NCBI GenBank assembly: GCA_030141605.1
Contig: JAQGDQ010002459.1
Location: forward strand, 1 to 29,784
Source: Tubiluchus corallicola
Taxonomy: Eukaryota; Priapulida; Priapulimorpha; Priapulimorphida; Tubiluchidae
Length of the DNA stretch: 29,784 bases
Reading direction: 5' to 3'
Made by a program: the position numbers and the translations under genes. Below the pieces are notes generated by a model that was not told the origin of the DNA, made no database searches, and saw only the letters and a program-made list of their open reading frames with translations. Shown piece by piece: positions 15,770-25,000 of the stretch (the first letter of the stretch is position 1; each line of letters opens with the position of its first letter).

Positions 15770-16585
15770 TTATTTTTTTGTCACTTCATTTTTGACCAAC
15801 ATGTCAACAAATGTTATTGATGCATTTTCCATATGGTTAACAATTGCATCTACTTTAAATACACAATAGTTGTAAAATAATTGCAAAATAATCGCAACAA
15901 TAAGTCCACCTACGGTTGTTATCAAAGCTACCTTAATACCTCCTGCCACAAGGTTAGGAGAAACATCTCCTGCAGCTGCAATGGCATCAAATGCTCCAAT
16001 CATACCTACTACTGTTCCTAAGAAACCTAACATAGGGGCTAGGGAGATAAATAATGAAATCCACACTAAGCCTTTTTCTAATTTTCCTAATTGTACGGAG
16101 CCATACCCTACAATTGACTTTTCTACCATTTCAATACCTTCTGAAAGTCTTAACAATCCTTGCATAAATATGGAGGCAATTGGACCTCTTGTAGACTTAC
16201 ATATTTCTTTTGCACCTTCTACATCTTTCTTCTCTAATGCTTGTTCTATTTTATTTAAAAAGACTTTTATATTTGTTGATGATAAATTCAAAACTATAAT
16301 TCTTTCTATTGCAACAGCTAAGCCAAATATTAAACACATCACTACCGCTGTCATAAAACGCCAGTCACCTTCTATGAATTTTTCTTTAATAATTTGGTGA
16401 AAACCCACTTCCTGTATTTCTTCTTCATCTTCTTCTGTTTCTTCAAAAGGAGTAGAGGCAATTTGTTCTTGCTCTTCTTGTTGCTCTTGCTCTTGTTGCT
16501 CCTGCTCTGCATTTTGCGCTAGAACATTAACACTTGTTCCAAAACAAATCATTGAAACAATTAAAATGGACATTAGTTTTTTCAT
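15770..16585 (-). CDS. exbB: ExbB/TolQ/MotA-type proton channel with a Gln/Glu-rich N terminus
   Basis: ExbB forms the inner-membrane proton channel with ExbD and energises TonB- or Tol-type processes. This 271-residue version begins with a signal-like segment (1-24, ending VLAQ), then a Gln/Glu-rich stretch (about 25-60), then the family core. A first span (about 77-96) precedes the cytoplasmic helices, and the two-span channel region includes LAPMLGFLGTVVGMIGAFDAIA and GGIKVALITTVGGLIVAI with the conserved threonines. The acidic, low-complexity N-terminal extension is common in Bacteroidetes but absent from enteric ExbB. It leads the cluster. Confidence 0.9.
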   Translation of the reverse strand: MKKLMSILIVSMICFGTSVNVLAQNAEQEQQEQEQQEEQEQIASTPFEETEEDEEEIQEVGFHQIIKEKFIEGDWRFMTAVVMCLIFGLAVAIERIIVLNLSSTNIKVFLNKIEQALEKKDVEGAKEICKSTRGPIASIFMQGLLRLSEGIEMVEKSIVGYGSVQLGKLEKGLVWISLFISLAPMLGFLGTVVGMIGAFDAIAAAGDVSPNLVAGGIKVALITTVGGLIVAIILQLFYNYCVFKVDAIVNHMENASITFVDMLVKNEVTKK

Positions 16586-16699
16586 AATTTTATTTATTCA
16601 GAATTTTAATTTACTTTAACTTTCAATTTTTATGTACACCATCACTTTTGCATGGGTTACTACTCTTTCATTCCATGCTTTACTTCATTATAGTTTTTG

Positions 16700-16789
16700 C
16701 GGAGAGAGAGGGATTCGAACCCTCGATACCCTTTGTAAGAGTATACTCACTTTCCAGGCGAGCACCTTAAGCCACTCGGTCACCTCTCC
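16700..16789 (-). tRNA. tRNA-Ser (anticodon GGA)
   Basis: The 90-base cloverleaf has an acceptor stem GGAGAGG pairing with TCTCTCC, discriminator G and anticodon stem CTCGC/GTGAG. The loop CTGGAAA puts anticodon GGA at 16753-16755. A long class II variable arm (ATAC...GTAT) precedes the T arm GAGGG-TTCGAAT-CCCTC. The long variable arm and the GGA anticodon both say serine, reading UCC/UCU codons. The CCA end is not encoded. Confidence 0.95.
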
Positions 16790-16813
16790 TTTACTCTCTC
16801 TCTCTGAGTTTAG

Positions 16814-16840
16814 CAAAAGTATAAAAACGCCTTTTCGCAA
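16814..16840 (-). promoter_or_regulatory. Promoter for tRNA-Ser
   Basis: On the minus strand TACTTTTG (16814-16821) fits the TAnnTTTG box exactly and is preceded, 16 bases upstream, by TTG (16838-16840), a slightly short spacing. Transcription would begin about 18 bases before the tRNA 5' end. The exbB cluster downstream may share this promoter. Confidence 0.5.
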
Positions 16841-16882
16841 CTCATCTTTACAAAGAAAGAAATTAATATTTTTTTTATCAAA

Positions 16883-16917
16883 TTTTTTGTCAAATTTTTT
16901 TGTTTTTTGACAAAAAA
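16883..16917. terminator. A/T-rich inverted repeat downstream of rlmN
   Basis: TTTTTTGTCAAA (16883-16894) pairs perfectly with TTTGACAAAAAA (16906-16917) across an 11-base loop. It lies about 95 bases after the rlmN stop and before the tRNA promoter, so it could end rlmN transcription. The stem has only two G-C pairs, and the neighbouring direct repeat of CAAATTTTTT makes slippage or chance an alternative. Confidence 0.35.
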
Positions 16918-17010
16918 ACATCGTATAAATGTTTAAAATACACTTATTGGCTGTTTTGGGTAACTAGCTTTAATATTTTTTAAGCCTCCTTCATTTGTTT
17001 CTATAAAAAA

Positions 17011-18039
17011 TTAAAAATTAGCAAGTTGACCACATGCTGCACAAATATCTCTTCCTCTACTTAGACGTATATTGACAACATGTTTTTTGTTTTTTAAATA
17101 ATTATAAAAAATTTCAATTTTATTTTGAGAAGAGGGAATAAAGTCGGAGAATTTTATTTTGTTATATTCAATCAAATTTATATTACAAGGGATTTTTTTT
17201 GCAAATTCGGACAATTCTTTTGCACCTTGTAATGTGTCATTAAAACCATTTAATAGGGTGTACTCAATGGTTATTTTATTTTTAGTGGTGTTATAAAAAT
17301 ATCGCAGTGCCTCACTAAGCATAGAGAGATTATTGGTGCTATTAATGGGCATTATTTGACTTCGTTTATCATTATTTGCTGCATGTAGTGAAATTGCCAA
17401 TTTTATATTTAACTTCTTGTCTGCCAGCTCTTTTATTTTTTTGACTATTCCTGCTGTTGATAGGGTTATTCTTTTTGATGACATTCCTAATCCATGTGGC
17501 GAGTTGATCATTTTTATTGCCCCCAAAACGTTGTTAAAATTAAGTAGAGGTTCTCCCATACCCATAAAAACAAGGTTGGTTAGGGGTTTATTAAATTGTT
17601 CTTCTGCTTGCTGCTTTATGATGACTACTTGGTCAAAAATTTCATATAACTCTAAATTTCTCCGTTCTTTCAAATATCCTGTTGCACAAAATTTACAAGA
17701 TAATGAGCAGCCTACTTGTGATGAAATACATGCTGTCATTCTGTTTTCAGCAGGTATCAAAACCCCTTCTGTAAATAAGTTATCAGTAAGCTGAAAAAGA
17801 AATTTTATGGTCCTATCCTTTGATACTTGCTGCTTTTGTATAGCAATATTGGCTATATAAAAATTATTTTCTAATAACTTTTTTGTAGCCTCAGAAAGAT
17901 TAGTCATTTTTGCAAAGCTTGAGACTTGTTTTTGCCAAACCCACTCATACACTTGCTTTGCTCTAAACGCTTTTTCGCCATTATTAGTAAAAAAAGTCGT
18001 TAAATCTATTAATGACAATAGCTTTATATTTTTCTTCAT
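17011..18039 (-). CDS. rlmN: RlmN, dual-specificity 23S rRNA/tRNA adenine-C2 methyltransferase
   Basis: RlmN is a radical-SAM enzyme that methylates C2 of A2503 in 23S rRNA and of A37 in some tRNAs. In 342 residues it has the cluster-binding CxxxCxxC at Cys111, Cys115 and Cys118 (SQVGCSLSCKFCATG), GMGEPLLN (160-167), the AISLHAANN stretch (215-223), and a C-terminal CGQL with Cys336, the residue that carries the methyl group. The N-terminal helical domain (FRAKQVYEWVWQK) is present and the length is normal. It is the last gene before the tRNA in a minus-strand series. Confidence 0.95.
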   Translation of the reverse strand: MKKNIKLLSLIDLTTFFTNNGEKAFRAKQVYEWVWQKQVSSFAKMTNLSEATKKLLENNFYIANIAIQKQQVSKDRTIKFLFQLTDNLFTEGVLIPAENRMTACISSQVGCSLSCKFCATGYLKERRNLELYEIFDQVVIIKQQAEEQFNKPLTNLVFMGMGEPLLNFNNVLGAIKMINSPHGLGMSSKRITLSTAGIVKKIKELADKKLNIKLAISLHAANNDKRSQIMPINSTNNLSMLSEALRYFYNTTKNKITIEYTLLNGFNDTLQGAKELSEFAKKIPCNINLIEYNKIKFSDFIPSSQNKIEIFYNYLKNKKHVVNIRLSRGRDICAACGQLANF

Positions 18040-18113
18040 ATTACAATCATATTTCTTCAGGCTAATTTCAATGTCGTTTTTTATGTCAAAGGAAAGATAT
18101 TTGCCTGCTATTA

Positions 18114-18301
18114 CTACTCTTCCTCATCATCAAGTCATCGTCAAGATCATCATCATCAAAATCATCATCGTCAAAGTCGTCGTCATCAAGATCATCTTCA
18201 AACCTAGTAGTAATTTGTTTTTGGGGCAAAAACAAACTGGATGATTGATTATCTACAAAAGCAGGAAACTCATCTAAAAACTTGCCATTTATAGTTTTCA
18301 T
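18114..18301 (-). CDS. Tiny acidic protein with (F/L)DDDD repeats (frame probably broken)
   Basis: From ATG at 18299-18301 the frame encodes an ordinary head of about 34 residues (MKTINGKFLDEFPAFVD, then a Ser/Gln-rich piece and QKQITTRFE), followed by an acidic tail of four or so (L/F)DDDD units with a 15-base period. As written the frame leaves the acidic pattern at residue 57 and runs on to 18086 as a basic, serine-rich end. One extra base at the AA at 18132-18133 would instead give DDEEE and stop at 18114, keeping the pattern to the end. I prefer that reading, about 62 residues. It has its own promoter-like site. Role unknown; the family is not recognised. Confidence 0.5.
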
Positions 18302-18342
18302 GTTTCTATTGTTTTTTATTTTAGATAAATGTTTTAAACGAA

Positions 18343-18373
18343 ATCAAATTTAAAAATAATTTTTAAATTTGAT
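18343..18373. promoter_or_regulatory. Perfect 31-base palindrome, possible operator or terminator
   Basis: Two 15-base arms (18343-18357 and 18359-18373, starting ATCAAATTT and ending AAATTTGAT) are exact reverse complements around one central base. Each arm carries TAAATTTG in one orientation, the Bacteroidetes -7 box. The site lies between the folA stop and the acidic gene, so it may end folA transcription, bind a dimeric regulator, or both. There is no T tract after it on the minus strand. Confidence 0.5.
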
Positions 18374-18378
18374 AACAA
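18345..18378 (-). promoter_or_regulatory. Promoter-like site for the acidic repeat protein
   Basis: On the minus strand a TTG (18376-18378) is followed after 23 bases by TAAATTTG (18345-18352), at the upper end of the spacing seen for Bacteroidetes promoters. The start codon is about 43 bases further on. It overlaps the 31-base palindrome, so a protein bound there would block it. Confidence 0.45.
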
Positions 18379-18413
18379 AAGAAAAGGTTTTTTGGCTTTA
18401 AAAAATCATCTTT

Positions 18414-18926
18414 TTACATATTCACAAAATTGATATACAAGTAGTTCCCTCTACAGCGTGTGGTGTGTTTCAATCGTTCAGAAGAGGTTGTGTCTTTCCA
18501 TTTTTCTTCTAATTTGGGAAAGTATGTATCCCCCTCACATTCCTTAAAAATTTTCGTGATATACAGCTTGTTAATTGTATACTGTCCGCCATCAATTCCT
18601 CTGAGTGCTTGCTTATATACCCTCTCCCCTCCTATAATAAATGCTTCTGTTTCGTTATTGGATTTTGCTATCTCAATAGCCTCTTTTAGGCTATATGCCA
18701 TTACTACTCCTTTTATGTTTAGCTTTTGATTTCTTGTAACTACTATGTTTGTTCGACCTGGCAGTGGCTTCCCTATAGATTCAAAAGTTTTTCTCCCCAT
18801 AATAATATGGTGCCCCATTGTTAACTTTTTAAAATGCTTCAAATCAGCAGGCAAATGCCATGGCATTTTATTGTCTTTTCCAATAACGTTATTTTGTGAA
18901 GTAGCTACTATTATAGAAATGGTCAT
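18414..18926 (-). CDS. folA: Dihydrofolate reductase
   Basis: FolA reduces dihydrofolate to tetrahydrofolate with NADPH. The 170-residue protein has IVATSQNNVIGKDNKMPWHLPADLKHFK, with the catalytic acid Asp28, then IIMGRKTFESIGKPLPGRTNIVVTR, the FIIGGERVYKQAL NADPH-binding segment and LYITKIFKECEGDTYFP. All key parts are intact. Its ATG overlaps the fmt stop by four bases (ATGA), so the two are translationally coupled, linking folate supply with formyl-Met-tRNA synthesis. Confidence 0.95.
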   Translation of the reverse strand: MTISIIVATSQNNVIGKDNKMPWHLPADLKHFKKLTMGHHIIMGRKTFESIGKPLPGRTNIVVTRNQKLNIKGVVMAYSLKEAIEIAKSNNETEAFIIGGERVYKQALRGIDGGQYTINKLYITKIFKECEGDTYFPKLEEKWKDTTSSERLKHTTRCRGNYLYINFVNM

Positions 18927-19840
18927 TGTAAGTTGTTTCCTCTTAAAAAAGCGTTAATACTTATTTTGTTTTTGCTTTCTTGCTGTAGCTCTTTGATAGA
19001 TACCCACCCATCTTCTGTTCTTACATGCAAAAAGCTTTTTTTATCTGTTTTATACTCTCCAGTAGAAGCACTTTCGTTAAAGTCATTTATTATTTCTACG
19101 GCATATATTTTAAAAATCTTATCGTTAATTTTTGTCCATGCTGTTGGAAAAGCGGACAATCCCCTAACAAAATTATATATATCTTCTGAAGTGGTACTCC
19201 AGTCAATTTTACAATCCTGCTTATATATTTTAGGCGCTTTCTTTAGCTTAATTTTTTCTGTTTGTTGCTTTTGTAGTTTATACCCTCCACTTTCTACCAT
19301 TTTAACAGAATCAAATACTAGCTTTGCCCCTTTCTTCATTAGCCTATCGTGCAGTGAAGAGGCGGTATCTGTATGTAATATTTGTTCTTTTTCTTGAAGA
19401 AGAATGTCTCCTGTGTCTATTTTGTGTTGTAGAAAAAATGTAGTCACCCCTGTCTCTGTTTCTCCATTGATTATTGCCCAATTAATAGGTGCCGCGCCGC
19501 GATATTGTGGCAATAGTGAAGCATGTAGGTTAAAAGTGCCATATGTGGGCATATTCCAAACCGCTTCTGGAAGCATTCTAAATGCCACAACAATTTGCAA
19601 ATCAGCGTTATATGACTTTAATTTTTTCAAAAAATCACTGTTTTTTAAATTGTCAGGTTGCAACACTGGAATATTACACTGCAAAGCTAACAGTTTTATA
19701 GGGCTCATTGCTACTTTTTGTCCCCTACCCTTAGGTTTGTCTGTAGCTGTAATGGCAGCTACTACATTTTTGTTTTCATCTATCAGTTTTTGCAAAGATG
19801 GAACAGCAAATCCTGATGTTCCAATAAATATAATTCTCAT
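18923..19840 (-). CDS. fmt: Methionyl-tRNA formyltransferase
   Basis: Fmt transfers a formyl group from 10-formyl-THF to initiator Met-tRNA. I start at MRIIFIGTSGFAVPSL (ATG 19838-19840), giving 305 residues; an earlier in-frame start would overlap the upstream gene and add a non-homologous basic leader. The catalytic triad residues are Asn104, His106 (FNLHASLLPQYRGAAPI) and Asp142 (HKIDTGDIL). The C-terminal domain follows (SAFPTAWTKIND). The ATG lies one base after the OstA-type stop, and the stop overlaps folA. The first 83 codons are repeated, inverted, at 29536-29784. Confidence 0.95.
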   Translation of the reverse strand: MRIIFIGTSGFAVPSLQKLIDENKNVVAAITATDKPKGRGQKVAMSPIKLLALQCNIPVLQPDNLKNSDFLKKLKSYNADLQIVVAFRMLPEAVWNMPTYGTFNLHASLLPQYRGAAPINWAIINGETETGVTTFFLQHKIDTGDILLQEKEQILHTDTASSLHDRLMKKGAKLVFDSVKMVESGGYKLQKQQTEKIKLKKAPKIYKQDCKIDWSTTSEDIYNFVRGLSAFPTAWTKINDKIFKIYAVEIINDFNESASTGEYKTDKKSFLHVRTEDGWVSIKELQQESKNKISINAFLRGNNLQ

Positions 19841-19841
19841 T

Positions 19842-21425
19842 TTACTCTTTAGTCTTGTATGAACGGAATGTTGACGGTGGCGATGTTGTGTCATCTTCAC
19901 TAAAAGAGATCTTCCTATCATATATCAATACTTCCTTTTTTTGAGTTTTTTTATCTATTAACCATTCAAAGTGTTGTAGTTTTTTTTCACTTTCCTCCAA
20001 TTCATGTGGTGGTATAAACTTTGCTTCAGGTCTTACATAAAATCTAATATCATTAATTTCGTTGTCTTTAAAAAATATAGTCATGTTGCTGCATATTACA
20101 GTGTTCATTCCCATAAGTGTATTTTCGGCTTCATCGTATACGAAAAATATGCTTTTACCATTGCCTATAGATTCCAATCTGTCAATCTTTCCTTCTATAA
20201 AATAGAAGGTCATGATTTTTCCCTTGGCTTGCTGAAAATTGCTTGTATCTTGCGTGCTCATAGATAAAAAGGCATTATCATAAGCTATTAGCTGATCTAT
20301 GGTATTATTTTTTACTTTTATATGTATTGAGTCAGACATGATTTGACTGTTCTCATTTGCCCACAATACAGGATCGGTATATAAATGCATTGTAGAGTCG
20401 TTAATCGTATAAACCAACGAATCGGCAACTCCTTGAACATTAGAGGAGTATATTTTCACATTGTTATATGCAAGTATTTTTTTCTCATCATCGTCTTTAG
20501 CGTCAAAAGCATATAGTGTATCAGCAATAAGGTATAAAGTGTCATTTTCTATAAAATTTTTAACTAAAATATTGCCAAATATCTTTGTTATATTCTCATT
20601 CATCATTTGATGAGCAGTGTCCCCCAAAATGATAATATCTCTAAGTTTATTGGTCATAACAACATTTCCATAGGCATAATACATTCCTATATCTTCATCT
20701 GTTTTTAGTATATCTGCTATAAGGTCATAACTGTCTGTTTCTATGGTGCTTTCAAGAAATGTAGACTCGTTGTCTAATGTATTAAATGTACTGCCTTGTT
20801 CTGCTGTTAAAATTACGCTATCTTTAGTAATGATAGTGTTTTCACTTTTTACTTTTGCTTGTTTTGTTTTCAAATCATACTCCATCTCTTCACAATAAAG
20901 TGTATAATCTTTGGTGGTCAACACAACGTCCTGATAAAAGAAAACTTTATTCTCTACTGTATTGAAGTCTCCCTTCTGACTTGTTAAAATATTTTTGTCA
21001 TCTACTACTTTTCCTCCCGTAAAATATTTTGCATCTCCTGTGTTAATATTGTAGTCTAATGCTTCAGTATACAGGCGAATAGAGTCTTCAGTGTAGACTA
21101 CATTACCTGTGAGTTTTGCAAATTGGCTATTTCCAGAATATTGTAATTTATCAGAGATTACCACAGAGTTTTTAGTAACATCTACAATTTTCACTCTATT
21201 AAATGCCTCCATATAATTACGCTTTCTGTGAAAAATTGCAGAATCACAATAAATAATGGTGTTCTTCTGAGTGAACTTCACATTTCCTACCAATATATTT
21301 ATTTGTTTCCCTCCTACTCTTTTTCCTCTTAACACATCGCTTTTATGCTTTAAACGCCCTTGAGAAAATGCCATCAAAGGCAAAAAGAATAAAATTAAGA
21401 TAATATGTGTTTTTGCTTGCGTCAT
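19842..21425 (-). CDS. OstA-like (LptA/OstA superfamily) periplasmic protein
   Basis: This 527-residue protein has a signal peptide (about 1-21, ending MAFSQ) followed by many short repeated beta-strand units of the OstA type. Examples are INILVGNVKFTQKNTIIYCDSA, KLTGNVVYTEDSIRLYTEALDY and YFTGGKVVDDKNILTSQKG. These build the beta-jellyroll that carries lipopolysaccharide across the periplasm in LptA and in the LptD N-domain. The length, several times that of enteric LptA, is normal for Bacteroidetes OstA-like proteins. It follows the IPExxxVDY gene by 8 bases and precedes fmt by one. The last 70-80 codons are repeated, inverted and with small errors, at about 29296-29534. Confidence 0.82.
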   Translation of the reverse strand: MTQAKTHIILILFFLPLMAFSQGRLKHKSDVLRGKRVGGKQINILVGNVKFTQKNTIIYCDSAIFHRKRNYMEAFNRVKIVDVTKNSVVISDKLQYSGNSQFAKLTGNVVYTEDSIRLYTEALDYNINTGDAKYFTGGKVVDDKNILTSQKGDFNTVENKVFFYQDVVLTTKDYTLYCEEMEYDLKTKQAKVKSENTIITKDSVILTAEQGSTFNTLDNESTFLESTIETDSYDLIADILKTDEDIGMYYAYGNVVMTNKLRDIIILGDTAHQMMNENITKIFGNILVKNFIENDTLYLIADTLYAFDAKDDDEKKILAYNNVKIYSSNVQGVADSLVYTINDSTMHLYTDPVLWANENSQIMSDSIHIKVKNNTIDQLIAYDNAFLSMSTQDTSNFQQAKGKIMTFYFIEGKIDRLESIGNGKSIFFVYDEAENTLMGMNTVICSNMTIFFKDNEINDIRFYVRPEAKFIPPHELEESEKKLQHFEWLIDKKTQKKEVLIYDRKISFSEDDTTSPPSTFRSYKTKE

Positions 21426-21433
21426 AGGTGTGG

Positions 21434-21880
21434 CTACTCAAAAAACAGGTTTTCTTGGAATTTTAACTTTTTTACTTCTATTTTTATGAGCATATTTATT
21501 TCTTTTAACTCTTTTATTTTTTGAGCCAAGCTATGCTCTTCCATCGCATCTCCAAGTTTGCTGACAATAACTATGTACTCTAATTGGTCATATTCAGGTA
21601 TTAAATAAGGAGTTTTTTTTAACACTTCTATGTTAATAGACTTATTTTGAAGTAATCTAAGTGTTCTATGTTGTGTCTTATATTCAAAATTAGAAATGGC
21701 GAATGGGTTACTTGTTTTAGAATTTAGCAAAATATCCTCTTTTTTAGCCAATTCAATACCTAAGCTTTTGTTAAGCAACCACGCTAATTTATAATCTTTA
21801 AGGTGGCATGATATTCCATAGCAATTAAAATCTATTGGAATGTCAATATTTTCTCTTATTTTTTTTGTTTTTTTTGCCAT
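21434..21880 (-). CDS. IPExxxVDY family protein
   Basis: The 148-residue protein matches the small Bacteroidetes family named for its IPExxxVDY motif, here IPEYDQLEY (94-102), with Leu and Glu in place of Val and Asp. Typical features also seen are FNCYGISCHLKDYKLAWLLNKSLGI near the N terminus and FEYKTQHRTLRLLQNKS in the middle. No signal peptide or membrane span is present, so it is cytoplasmic. The function of the family is not known to me. It starts the minus-strand series that includes the OstA-type gene, fmt and folA. Confidence 0.82.
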   Translation of the reverse strand: MAKKTKKIRENIDIPIDFNCYGISCHLKDYKLAWLLNKSLGIELAKKEDILLNSKTSNPFAISNFEYKTQHRTLRLLQNKSINIEVLKKTPYLIPEYDQLEYIVIVSKLGDAMEEHSLAQKIKELKEINMLIKIEVKKLKFQENLFFE

Positions 21881-21935
21881 TTTTCAACTACTAAAATAGT
21901 TATGTTTGGGCTTTACTTTTTCAATCATTTGTCTT

Positions 21936-21967
21936 TTCTCTCTAATTATTTACTAATTTAGAGAGAA
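21936..21967. terminator. Strong hairpin after the DUF4175 gene
   Basis: TTCTCTCTAA (21936-21945) and TTAGAGAGAA (21958-21967) are exact reverse complements across a 12-base loop, and with one bulge the stem extends by about three pairs. It lies about 68 bases beyond the inferred DUF4175 stop and 56 before the next minus-strand ATG. No T run follows on minus, so it may protect the 3' end of the mRNA instead of ending transcription. Nothing else was seen in 21881-22034. Confidence 0.45.
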
Positions 21968-22034
21968 CCTTATCACAAAATTACTTTTTTAAAACTATTT
22001 CTTTATTTTAAAATGAAAAAATTAAAGCATTATT

Positions 22035-25000
22035 TTATTTGCTAAACATCTGATTCATTTCCTCAGAATAGTTTTTTATTTCTTTTTTGTAAAAAGGTGT
22101 TAAATCATATTCTTGCACATTAAGTTTGTTTTTTTATGCTCTTTTTTTCATTCAATATTTTTTCAATATCATTAGGCATAGACTCCTTACATAGTCTTTT
22201 GCTTGCATTCCTTTCCTTTCATCAGATAAATCTTGTGTTTTTCTGATTTTTCAACATCTAGCAGTCTCGTTAGTATATTTTTCTGCCGCTCCACTACTTT
22301 TTGATTTATTTTCTTTCTTGCCAAATCTAACTCCGTTTGTTCCATTTTCTCCATAATTTCCTTCAATAAGTGCTTATTTTGATTGTTCTCAAGCTCTTTT
22401 AATGCGTCTCTTAACTTTTCTTGCTCTATTATAGCATTGACCAATTCTTCTGATAGTTGTTGTTCTGATTTGGGCTGTTGTTGCAATTGTTTTATTCTTT
22501 CATTTAGCTGCTTTTGAAGCTCTGCCAAGTCTTCCAAATCAAGCTCTTTTTGCTCTTGCTGATTTGGGTTTCTCATAGTATTGAATGATTGTATCATATT
22601 ATCTAACAAGTCATCCAACAGCAAAGCAAAGTTATTGATGGAGCTCATAGCATATTGCTGTTTAGCAGATAGTTGCGAATATTTTTTGTCTTTCATATAA
22701 ACAGCAATACCTTCCATTTGACGCTGCAAATTGCCTATTTCACGGTTCATAAGGGATGACATTTGATGTATCCTCTGTGCCATGGCTTCCAGGGTATCTT
22801 TTATGGGACCTATCATATTTGTTAACTGAAGTTGCTGTTGTATTAATTGTGAGGTTTTAGGATTATTTTTGTCAATATCCTTAAATTCCATAGCCAATTT
22901 TTCTTGCAAAAAAGAGAGCTTAATTAAGTTATAGAGTAGCCTTTGTAGCTGCTCTATATCTTCTTGCATAGTTGTGATGTTTGTTGTTTTATATGAATTC
23001 TCTAGTTGTCTTCGCAGAGACTCCAGCTGTTCAGCAGCTTTCTTTTGATGCTTGTTTGCTTTTTTAATATCATTTTGTTTCAATTCTTTTAACGCGGAAG
23101 ATTGTTGCTTCTCTATGCTTTTAGTATCTATTTCTGTATTGGGCAATTCTCTGCTTTTCTTTAAACTTTTGTTCATTTCATGCACTTTGTCTAAATCTTC
23201 TTTTATTTGCTCAAATTCCTGATTTACTTTCTCTTGACGCTTTATAAGAGTACTATCCTTTTCATCACTTATAGATAATTGTTTTTGCTGCTTTGCTAAC
23301 TCTTTTAAATCTGCAATAACTTGACTTAAATATTGTTCGAATTTTAAATTTTTGAACAGCTCTAACATTCTTTCTAACTCTTTTTGATATATTTTTTCAT
23401 TTCTACTCATTTCATCCAAAAACTGCTTAACATCACCAGAATTATTTTGCAACATCTTTTCCAGCTCTTCATACATTTTCATCATATCCTCATTTGCAAG
23501 TGTTTGCATGATTTTTTTTAAATTTTCTGTCTTTTCATTAAGTTGCTTATCCTGCTCACCGTGCTCTTTTTTCAATTGTTCATTGGCAAGATGAGTATCT
23601 GTTAATTGTTTTATTTTATCTTGTAGAGCCTGTTTCTTCCTCAATAGGTTTAACAATTTTTGTTCTTCTTCCCACTGGGGCTCTTTCTGTACTTTAAGTT
23701 TATTTTGTAATTTTTCTATTTCCTTATTTAAATTTTTCGCTTCATCAATTGCTTCAAATATTTCTTTTCTTATCTGTGTATCTGTGGTCTTTGTTTTATT
23801 CTTCAATTCATTTTTACCAGGAAATTCTAAAGTATACATTGGGGTTTTGGACGATTTATAACCTTTAATAAGATCATTATCAATCACTTCTAAATAGTAT
23901 TTTATTTCATTGTTTTTCCGTAAATGTTCGTCAAGTACCCACCGGTAAAAAAATTCTTGCCAGGTTTTTTCCTTATCAAACTTTAATCCTATTTTTTCAA
24001 AGCTCCTACCATCATTCGTGCTATAATGCAAATTTAACTCGCGTATACCATAATCATCTGATATTTCTCCAAGCAAATATGCTTTGTCATAAAATAAAGT
24101 ATCCAATGTAGCATAGAGAGCCACAGTCGGAAATTCGTCTTTCAGTACATCTATGTAATAGCTTATTGGGTGTGAGTTTTGAGCATCTTTATTATAAATA
24201 TCTATAGTATAATTAGTTGATTGACTTAGCACTTTTTCAAACGTAAATTGACCGTCTGATATTGGTGTAATGCTATAACTTTTGTCTTGGCTATCAAAAT
24301 AAATATCCATAGCTTCAGAATTTGTGGTTGTAAAATGCCACGATATTTTTGTCCCTTCTGGAACTGTTACATTGCCTACATTGTTAATTTTCTCTTTTGA
24401 TTTATTTAAATATTGGGGATAATGAAGTGTAAGATTAAAGCTTTTTACATTCGGTCGGGGTGAGACTTTAAGCAAATAGCTTTTTGAAGAAAATCCTGCC
24501 GAAACAAGCTTAAAACTCATTGTTTGTTTAATTTTTTCAAACTTAAAACTAAACTTATCTTCATCTACTTTTGATAACTTAAAAACTCTTTCTTTGGTAT
24601 GTAAGTAAACATTCTCTGGTAGAGAAGAGCCTAATAATTTTACGTTCAATATAAAGTCTTCATTAGAAAATGCTTGTAAATTTTCCTCTTCAATATAAAA
24701 ACTAAATGGCATATCTGGTACAAAAGTCTCATTATAGTGGACAATTCTAAAAATAGCACCGTGTATAGGTTTAGAAAAAATTATGGCGATAAGAACAATG
24801 GCAGCAAATAGTAAGGCTAATTGGCGGGCTAATGATTTAATTTTATCTAATTGAACAGTATTCTTAAAATCAAACTTGGATATCTCTTGTTCTTTTTGAG
24901 TAATTCCAAATTGAATAAGCATATTAGAATTAGCTTTATACATCTCATTCAATTGAATAATATTTAAAAGTTTATCTTTTACTGTGGGAAGAGAGTTTCC

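Noticed and set aside
18117-18185. A CRISPR-like or microsatellite DNA repeat (CATCATCAT...)
   Set aside because: It is the coding sequence of aspartate-rich pentads in the small acidic protein; there are no spacers.
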